From the NCBI RefSeq assembly GCF_007992075.1, contig NZ_BJZO01000003.1:1-64000 (forward strand): a stretch of 64,000 nt of DNA, written 5' to 3'. Positions 58,122-64,000 of this stretch are shown here, in pieces. The notes under the pieces were generated by a model. The model saw only the letters and a program-made list of their open reading frames with translations, searched no databases and was not told the DNA's origin. This stretch comes from Pararhodospirillum oryzae (lineage in GTDB: Bacteria > Pseudomonadota > Alphaproteobacteria > Rhodospirillales > Rhodospirillaceae). Made by a program: the position numbers and the translations under genes. Positions within the stretch are counted from its first letter, which is position 1, and each line of letters starts with the position of its first letter.

Positions 58122-60047
58122 GTGAAAGTGAAGTCCCTGGTGACGCGGATGCCAGCGCGGGCCCGTATCGTCTTTTTGCACGACGTGATCATGGCCGCGC
58201 TTTCCTTCCCGCTTTCGCTTTACTTGCGCGTGGGCGAGGATCTTCCCCAGGTGGCCAGCCCCGGGGATATCGGGGAAGGGGCAACCCTGTTCGCGCTGTG
58301 CGCCGCTGTCGCGTTTTATACGCAGCGGATGTATCTGGGCATCTGGCGGTATGCCTCGCTGGATGACCTGATCGCCATCTTGCGGGGCACGGCCTTGACC
58401 CTGGTCATGTTCGTGCCGGCGGTTTTCCTGCTGTCGCGGGTGGAGTATCTGCCGCGCTCGGTGCCCATCATCAACGCCTTTGTGCTGGTGGTCATGCTGG
58501 GGGGCTCGCGGTTTTTTTATCGTCTGCTCAAGGATCGCACCTTTGATTTGAAACGGCGCGCGGTCACCTTGGGGCGCCGGGGTATTCCGGTGCTGCTGGC
58601 CGGGGCCGATGATCCCTGCGAGATGTTCTTGCGGGCCGTCGAGCGCGAGGCCGATCCGCCCTACGTGCCCGTGGGGATCGTGGCCGAAAAGGAACAGCGG
58701 GTGGGCCGGCAGCTGCGCGGCCTGTCGGTTCTGGGGACCTTGGACCAGATCCCCGAGGTGGTGGCCCTTCTCGAAGCCCGGGGCCAGCGTCCGCACAAGC
58801 TGATCTTGACCAAGGACACGTTCAGCGGCGCCCGCCTGCGCGGTCTTCTGGAGACCTGCGAGGCGTTGGGGCTGTCGCTGGCCCGCCTGCCCCGCCTCAC
58901 CGAATTGAAAAGCGGGGAAACCGACCGGCTGGAGGTCCGCCCCGTTGCCCTGGAAGACCTGCTGGGCCGCCCGCAGGCGGTGCTGGACCGCGACCCGGTG
59001 GTGTCGATGGTGCGGGGCCGGCGGGTGCTGGTCACCGGGGCCGGCGGGTCGATCGGCTCGGAGCTGGTGCGCCAGATCGCGGACCTGGAGCCCGCCCGTC
59101 TGGTGCTGGCCGACCACGGGGAGTTCGCCCTTTACACCATCGACATGGAAATGAAGGAGCGTTTCCCGACCCTCGACCGGCGCGCCGCCTTGCTGGACGT
59201 GCGCGATCATGTCCGGCTGGAAACCCTGATGGCCGAGGAGCGGCCCGAGCTGGTGTTTCACGCCGCCGCCCTCAAGCACGTGCCGATGGTGGAAATGAAC
59301 CCGATCGAGGGGTTGCGCACCAACGCCCTGGGCACGCGGCTGGTGGCCGAGGCCTGCCGGCGCCACGGTACCCGGGTGATGGTGTTGATTTCAACCGACA
59401 AGGCGGTGAACCCCACCAGCGTGATGGGGGCGTCGAAGCGCCTGGCCGAGTGCTGGTGCCAGGGGCTTGACCGCCTGGGGCTGGGCGATCCCGACGCCCC
59501 CCATTTCGTGACCGTGCGTTTTGGCAACGTTCTGGGCTCGACCGGCTCCGTCGTGCCCTTGTTCCAGCGCCAGCTGGCGGCGGGCGGGCCGCTCACGGTG
59601 ACCCATCCCGACATCACCCGCTATTTCATGACCATTCGCGAGGCGGTGGAGCTGGTGTTGCAAGCGGCGGCGCTGGGGGCGCTCTCGGACACCTACCGGG
59701 GGTCGATCTTCGTGCTCGACATGGGCGAACCGGTGCGCATTGTCGATCTGGCGCGCCAGATGATCCGGCTGGCCGGGTTGCGGCCCGACGAGGACGTGGC
59801 GGTCACGTTCACCGGCCTGCGCCCCGGGGAGAAGCTCTACGAGGAGATCTTCCACGGCGCCGAAAAGCCCCTGCCCACCCCCACCCCGGGCATTCTGGTG
59901 GCCGCGCCGCGCATCCAGGATGAAGCGGCGCTGACGGAAGCCTTCGAGACCCTGGCGGCGGCCTGCGCGACCCACGACGAAGCCCGGGCGCATGAGGTCG
60001 TGGCCGGTCTGGTTCCCGAGTACAGCACCCCTCCCACCGACGCCTGA
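58122..60047 (+). CDS. CapD/WbpM-like nucleotide-sugar epimerase/dehydratase
   Basis: A 641-aa membrane-anchored enzyme with four N-terminal hydrophobic helices (about 10-115), a degenerate Rossmann region, and a C-terminal short-chain dehydrogenase domain (about 285-600). NAD motif: VLVTGAGGSIGSELVRQI. The catalytic region has LISTDKAVNPTSVMGASKR; as in WbpM, the usual YxxxK tyrosine is Met (MGASK). It is predicted to be a UDP-GlcNAc 4,6-dehydratase supplying the glycan begun by the WecA-like enzyme. I prefer the GTG at 58122 (AAGGA 9 bases upstream) to one at 58104. Confidence 0.9.
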   Translation: MKVKSLVTRMPARARIVFLHDVIMAALSFPLSLYLRVGEDLPQVASPGDIGEGATLFALCAAVAFYTQRMYLGIWRYASLDDLIAILRGTALTLVMFVPAVFLLSRVEYLPRSVPIINAFVLVVMLGGSRFFYRLLKDRTFDLKRRAVTLGRRGIPVLLAGADDPCEMFLRAVEREADPPYVPVGIVAEKEQRVGRQLRGLSVLGTLDQIPEVVALLEARGQRPHKLILTKDTFSGARLRGLLETCEALGLSLARLPRLTELKSGETDRLEVRPVALEDLLGRPQAVLDRDPVVSMVRGRRVLVTGAGGSIGSELVRQIADLEPARLVLADHGEFALYTIDMEMKERFPTLDRRAALLDVRDHVRLETLMAEERPELVFHAAALKHVPMVEMNPIEGLRTNALGTRLVAEACRRHGTRVMVLISTDKAVNPTSVMGASKRLAECWCQGLDRLGLGDPDAPHFVTVRFGNVLGSTGSVVPLFQRQLAAGGPLTVTHPDITRYFMTIREAVELVLQAAALGALSDTYRGSIFVLDMGEPVRIVDLARQMIRLAGLRPDEDVAVTFTGLRPGEKLYEEIFHGAEKPLPTPTPGILVAAPRIQDEAALTEAFETLAAACATHDEARAHEVVAGLVPEYSTPPTDA

Positions 60048-60062
60048 GGCCGGAAGGGCGGG

Positions 60063-62603
60063 TCAGGACTGGGGCCAGAGCGGCAGCGTGAAATGGAACG
60101 TGGTTCCCAGGCCCGGGCCGGGCGAGACAGCCCAGATCCGTCCGCCGTGGTGCTCGACCACCTTGCGGCAGATGGCAAGGCCAATGCCGGTGCCGCCGCC
60201 ATGCTCGCTGCGGGCGTGCAGGCGCTGGAACAGCCGGAAGATCCGTTCCTCGTAGCCGTGGCCGGATTCCAGGCCGATCCCGTTGTCCGCCAAGGTCAGG
60301 TGCCAGAAAGGCCCGTCGCGGCGCGCGCCCAGCGTGATCACGGGAGCGTGCTCGGGGGAGCGGTACTTGATGGCGTTGGCGATCAGGTTGGAAAACAACT
60401 GATCGAGATCGCGGCGCACGCCCACCACCGTGGGCAGCTCCGGCGGAAAAACCAGGCGTCCGCCACACGCGCGCAGTTGTTCGTCAAAGGTCTCGCGCAC
60501 GGCGTCGACCACTTCGCTCAGCGCGACAGGCTCGGGGACATCCCCGGCCCGGCCCACGCGGGAAAACTCCAGCAGGTCGCAGACCAGATCGTCCATGCGC
60601 AGGGCGCCGCCGTGGACATACGAGAAAAACTCGCGCTCCTCGTCGCTCAGCCGGTCGGCCAGACGGCGCGAGAGCAAGGTGGTATAGGAGGTAATGTTGC
60701 GCAAGGGCTCGCGGAGGTCGTGGGCCGAGGCATAGGCAAACGAATCAAGGTCTGAATTCGAGCGTTCCAGCTCAAGGGTGTTGGAACGCAGCCGTTCCTC
60801 GGTCCGGCGCAGGCCGGTGACATCGAGCAGGGTGACGGGGACGGAGCGCGCGCCGTCGATGGAGTGGGGAACGGGGAGGGTGACGTAAACGTCGAGCCGT
60901 TCGCCTTTCAAGGTGCGCAGGCTGATTTCGCCCTGGAACGGTCCGATGCCACTCCACACGGCCAGAAGCAGGTCTCGTATCCGGCCTTCCACCTCCTTGG
61001 TCAGGATCTGGTCCATGTTTTCCAAAAAGGCGGTTTCGTTCTCGGCACCGAAGAGGGTCAGGGTCGCCCGGTTCACGTGAATCACGCGCATCGTGTCGTG
61101 CAGATCCCGGACCGCGCCGGGATGGGCATCAAGCCACGCGTCCAGGTCGGTCACGCCGTTCGCGCGCATCTGGGCAAAGCGAACGAGCAACGGGCTCATG
61201 TCCTTGTTCCAGATGGCGATTTCGGCATTCTCGAACAGGGCGTCAAAGCGGGCTTCGGCGGCCGAGACCTCGGCCAGGCGCCGGTCCAGGGCCTCCTGGG
61301 TGTGGCGCAGCTGCAAGGTCATGGTGTTGACCGAGCGGGCCAGCTCGCCGATTTCATCGCGTCGGTTGATGTCCAGGATCCGGGTGTAATCCCCCCGCGC
61401 GACGGCGCGCACGGATTCGGTTAGCTCGCCAAGGGGGCGCAGGATATGGCGGGCCACCAGGGCCATGACCCCGGCCATCAGCAAGACCGAGGCCACGATC
61501 AGCGCGACTGTTCTTTGGTTGCCGATCCGCAAGGGGGCCATGTAGGCGCTTTCGGGCACGACCGTGACCACCCGCCAGGTCAGCCCCCGGCCCAGGACAA
61601 GCGGGGTTGTTTCCACGAAATAGCGGTCACCGTCCTGGTTCAGGCTCAAGGTGGCGGGCAGCGCGCCCCGGGTACCGTCCGGGGCCAGGGCGTCGTCCAT
61701 GGTGGCGATCATCCGGGCGGCCGCCGCGATCAGGGGCGAGGTGCTGTCCCGGGCTGCCTTCAGCGACAGCCCCCGGTCGCGCATCCCGCGATGGATCACG
61801 CTTTCTCCCAACGAATTGGCCACCAGCAGCCCGCGTTGGTCGATGATGAAGGAAAGACCGGGCAGGTCATCGTGCAGATGGGTCAGGAACGGAGTCAGCT
61901 GGGACAAGAAAACATGAGCCGACAACAGGGCAATTCGAGAGCCATCGGGGCGGTTGACCCAGCGGCTGACCGGCAGGGCCATGTCGTCGCCGGTGGTCAG
62001 GGCGAAAATGTCGCTCCACAGCGCGCCGGTATCGGAAGGCGGGGTCGCCTTCGTGGCGGCCTGGTACCAGGAGCGTTCGCGCACATCGTACCCGGGGACG
62101 GTGATGGTCAGGCCAACCGCGTCGCCGCGTTCGTCGACCGGGATCTTGTGGAACAGAGCGGGGGCGGGACCGTCGGTTTTCAGCACGTAGCCAAAGGGCT
62201 CGGGGCCTTGCGTCGGGGTGCCAGGTCCTTCGATCCGGGGAACACCGATTTCGGTTGCCCCCAGCATGGATCCGTCCTCGAAGCCCAGGATCATGCTGGT
62301 GACCGACGGGTTGCTGGTCACCTCCAGCAGGAAAACCCTTTCGATCTGCTCGGAATCCTGCGTGGAAAAAAGCCCGTTTTCCAGGCTTTCCGCCGCTTCC
62401 TCCAGCGAGGCGGTGGCTTCCTCCAGGCGCACGCGGATATGGTCGATCACCCGCCGGGTCATTTCGCGGCGCAGATCACTCGACACCTCGGCCACGGCGA
62501 CGGTCGCGTAGCGATAGGCCACGGTTCCGATCATGGCGCCCGAGGCCAGCATGATGAGAACGGTGGACGCCAGCAGCAGGGAACGGAGCGATCGGTGCGT
62601 CAT
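60063..62603 (-). CDS. Membrane sensor histidine kinase with Cache, HAMP and PAS-like regions
   Basis: An 846-aa kinase. TM1 (about 8-30) and TM2 (about 370-390) flank a large periplasmic dCache-like domain (VGLTITVPGYDVRERSWYQA). A HAMP domain, a PAS-like region (about 465-590), HisKA with the phosphorylated His628 (SAHDLREPLRNI) and HATPase with N (NLIANAIKYRSPEHA), G1 DNGIGLE and G2 HGGGTGIGLAIC follow. The DLREPLRN form resembles phytochrome-like kinases. The ATG at 62603 fits the first membrane helix. No response regulator is adjacent, so the partner is unknown. Confidence 0.92.
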   Translation of the reverse strand: MTHRSLRSLLLASTVLIMLASGAMIGTVAYRYATVAVAEVSSDLRREMTRRVIDHIRVRLEEATASLEEAAESLENGLFSTQDSEQIERVFLLEVTSNPSVTSMILGFEDGSMLGATEIGVPRIEGPGTPTQGPEPFGYVLKTDGPAPALFHKIPVDERGDAVGLTITVPGYDVRERSWYQAATKATPPSDTGALWSDIFALTTGDDMALPVSRWVNRPDGSRIALLSAHVFLSQLTPFLTHLHDDLPGLSFIIDQRGLLVANSLGESVIHRGMRDRGLSLKAARDSTSPLIAAAARMIATMDDALAPDGTRGALPATLSLNQDGDRYFVETTPLVLGRGLTWRVVTVVPESAYMAPLRIGNQRTVALIVASVLLMAGVMALVARHILRPLGELTESVRAVARGDYTRILDINRRDEIGELARSVNTMTLQLRHTQEALDRRLAEVSAAEARFDALFENAEIAIWNKDMSPLLVRFAQMRANGVTDLDAWLDAHPGAVRDLHDTMRVIHVNRATLTLFGAENETAFLENMDQILTKEVEGRIRDLLLAVWSGIGPFQGEISLRTLKGERLDVYVTLPVPHSIDGARSVPVTLLDVTGLRRTEERLRSNTLELERSNSDLDSFAYASAHDLREPLRNITSYTTLLSRRLADRLSDEEREFFSYVHGGALRMDDLVCDLLEFSRVGRAGDVPEPVALSEVVDAVRETFDEQLRACGGRLVFPPELPTVVGVRRDLDQLFSNLIANAIKYRSPEHAPVITLGARRDGPFWHLTLADNGIGLESGHGYEERIFRLFQRLHARSEHGGGTGIGLAICRKVVEHHGGRIWAVSPGPGLGTTFHFTLPLWPQS

Positions 62604-62781
62604 GTCGGCGGTCGATGAGAGCGGCGAACCCAACAGGTGGAAGCCAATAGGAAACGGAAGGGGTCGGTGGGAAGCCGATCCCTTTGAAACAAATCCTGAC
62701 ATCCCGGGCCGCCGGGGGCAACGGATTGTTCAAAAACCGGGTGTGAAATACGGGCCAGGCGACAGAGACAAGCCGTTTTTT

Positions 62782-62828
62782 CGCGCGGTGGAGCCGGGGG
62801 GCCTCGTGTCCGGCAACTCCACCGCGCG
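62782..62828. repeat. 12-bp inverted repeat after the glutamate dehydrogenase gene
   Basis: CGCGCGGTGGAG (62782-62793) pairs with CTCCACCGCGCG (62817-62828) across a 23-nt loop, 7 bases past the stop. No T-run is in the right place for a leftward terminator. Confidence 0.55.
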
Positions 62829-62835
62829 CCGGGGG

Positions 62836-64000
62836 TCATCCGCCCGACAAGGCGCGGATCTGGCGGGCGGCGACGGTGAGCATCGCAAGATCGACGCTGG
62901 CCGCCGCGCGCAGGTCTTGCAACACCTGCCCGGTGCGCTCGACCAGGCGGGCATGGCGTCCGCGCCAGCAGGCCAGGGCCGCCTCGGGGTCGTCGGCGCT
63001 GCCCGCGCATTCCAAAACGCCCTGGGTCAACAGGCGCTGCTGAACCTCCAGGTCCTCGATGCTGGCGGCGACGGCCAGCCGGGTCCACGGGCTGCCCCGG
63101 TCGAGATCGCGGGCGCGGGCGCGCAGCCACTCGATGTCAAACGCCATCCCCACCGCGAAGTACAGCCGCGCCACCGGTTCCACCGCGAGGGCGCGAACCC
63201 GGGCCACCCGGGCGATGTCGTTGGCCGCCGCCAGCACGTCGAGCGCGGCGATATCGAAGGCCAGCGCGGAAGGCACCCCCTGGGCTTCCAGGGCCCCGGC
63301 GCGCTGGATGAGCGGCGCCAGGGTTTCCGAAGGCAGCAAGGCGGGCAGCCCGTCGCGCAGGACCCCCACCGTGTGGTCAAGGGCGGCTCCGGCCCCGGCC
63401 AGATCCAAGGGCCATTCGGCATGGCGCAGCAGCCACACGGTGCCGTGAGCCAGCAGACGATTGACGGCGCGCAGCATGTCGAGCTGAACGGCGGCCGGCA
63501 CCTGGCCGTCGAGGGCCTCGATCGCGTCCCACAGCGCGCGCGCGTCGTAGCCGTCGCGGCTGACCAGATAGGCGCGGGTCACGTCCACCGGATCGTGACC
63601 GGTGCGGTCGGTCATCTGCGACACGAAAATGCCGCCGGCCCGGTTGAGCAGGCTGTTCGTGGCCACGGTGGAAATGATTTCGCGGCGCAGCGGGTGGCCG
63701 CGCACCGCGTCGGGGAAACGACGGCCCAGCACCTCGGGGAAGTAGCGGATCGCCTCGCCTTCCAAGAAGGGGTCGTCGGGCAGGTCGCTGGCCATCAACT
63801 GGTCGAACAGCCAGATCTTGGCATACGACAGCAGCACGGCGCCCTCGGGCCGGGTCAGGCCGCGCCCCTCGGCCAGACGCTTTTGCACGGCTTCGTCGTC
63901 GGGCAGGGATTCCAGGGCCCGGTCCAGGCGCCCGGCCCGTTCCAGGGCCCGCATCAGGCGCACCTGGGCGTCCAGATCCTCGGGGCCGCCGGCGATGGTC
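62836..64000 (-). CDS. gdhZ: GdhZ-type NAD-glutamate dehydrogenase, C-terminal part (truncated by window edge)
   Basis: The last 387 codons of a very large (about 1,600 aa) NAD-dependent glutamate dehydrogenase, which oxidises glutamate to 2-oxoglutarate. The frame is open through base 64000. The LTRPEGAVLLSYAKIWLFDQ, YFPEVL, HPLRREIIST and LLNRAGGIFV blocks belong to the conserved helical C-terminal region. The catalytic domain lies beyond the window. The Met at 63963 is internal, not a start. It is divergent in layout only from nothing here: the next gene left is also leftward. Confidence 0.92.
   Translation of the reverse strand, partial: TIAGGPEDLDAQVRLMRALERAGRLDRALESLPDDEAVQKRLAEGRGLTRPEGAVLLSYAKIWLFDQLMASDLPDDPFLEGEAIRYFPEVLGRRFPDAVRGHPLRREIISTVATNSLLNRAGGIFVSQMTDRTGHDPVDVTRAYLVSRDGYDARALWDAIEALDGQVPAAVQLDMLRAVNRLLAHGTVWLLRHAEWPLDLAGAGAALDHTVGVLRDGLPALLPSETLAPLIQRAGALEAQGVPSALAFDIAALDVLAAANDIARVARVRALAVEPVARLYFAVGMAFDIEWLRARARDLDRGSPWTRLAVAASIEDLEVQQRLLTQGVLECAGSADDPEAALACWRGRHARLVERTGQVLQDLRAAASVDLAMLTVAARQIRALSGG

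Noticed and set aside
61071-61082. TTCACGTGAA core resembling a fourth parS
   Set aside because: The flanks do not match: the outer three bases on each side of the 16-bp consensus differ, and it lies in the histidine kinase coding sequence.

Overview
The window is GC-rich, almost fully coding DNA from an alphaproteobacterium. The best guess is the Rhodospirillales (Rhodospirillum/Pararhodospirillum-like). This rests on the gene order parA-parB-rsmG-mnmG-mnmE, rho-hemJ-hemH-hemE | ppsR-maf-aroE-coaE-dnaQ and thrC-M16 peptidase, on a large GdhZ-type glutamate dehydrogenase, and on an lpiA/acvB-like pair. Genus is inference only. No rRNA, tRNA, CRISPR, insertion sequence or prophage was seen.

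Layout. 0-5.3 kb: guaB with an RsmB-family methyltransferase, a 63-aa membrane protein and a PAS-GGDEF-EAL protein. 5.4-11.8 kb: leftward cluster parB, parA, rsmG, mnmG, mnmE and a small DUF6489-like gene; a perfect parS lies inside rsmG. 11.9-19.2 kb: a thioredoxin-fold YyaL protein, a quinone oxidoreductase, an intergenic region with two more perfect parS sites, then an mprF (lpiA)-acvB operon closed by a strong terminator. 19.4-22.5 kb: a chemoreceptor and rho, convergent on a shared terminator. 22.8-25.4 kb: hemJ, hemH, hemE leftward. 25.45-25.95 kb: the candidate chromosome origin, with perfect DnaA boxes and an AT-rich stretch, in the hemE/RP001 interval where Caulobacter and Rickettsia keep theirs. 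25.9-29.6 kb: overlapping operon ppsR-maf-aroE-coaE-dnaQ.

29.7-31.2 kb: a higBA toxin-antitoxin module with an operator-like promoter, between dnaQ and polA. 31.4-37 kb: polA, an M16 peptidase and thrC. 37.3-40.5 kb: hemA-prfA-prmC operon. 40.9-41.8 kb: two poorly known envelope proteins. 42-46.1 kb: rsmB, a family-39-like glycosyltransferase and a family-4 glycosyltransferase. 46.2-52.9 kb: comM/yifB and a glycosyltransferase group (GT4, unknown 96-aa protein, TPR-GT9-like, TPR-GT41-like). 53.1-56.9 kb: a stand-alone cyclic-nucleotide-binding protein and the queuosine genes queA and tgt, split by a very AT-rich brnTA module. 57-60 kb: a WecA-like sugar-phosphate transferase and a CapD/WbpM-like enzyme. 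60-62.6 kb: a sensor histidine kinase. 62.8 kb to the edge: the C-terminal part of a GdhZ-type glutamate dehydrogenase.

The left half is a replication-origin neighbourhood: oriC, three parS sites within about 18 kb of it, and parAB. The right half is housekeeping genes (translation, tRNA modification, polysaccharide assembly) with two toxin-antitoxin insertions.
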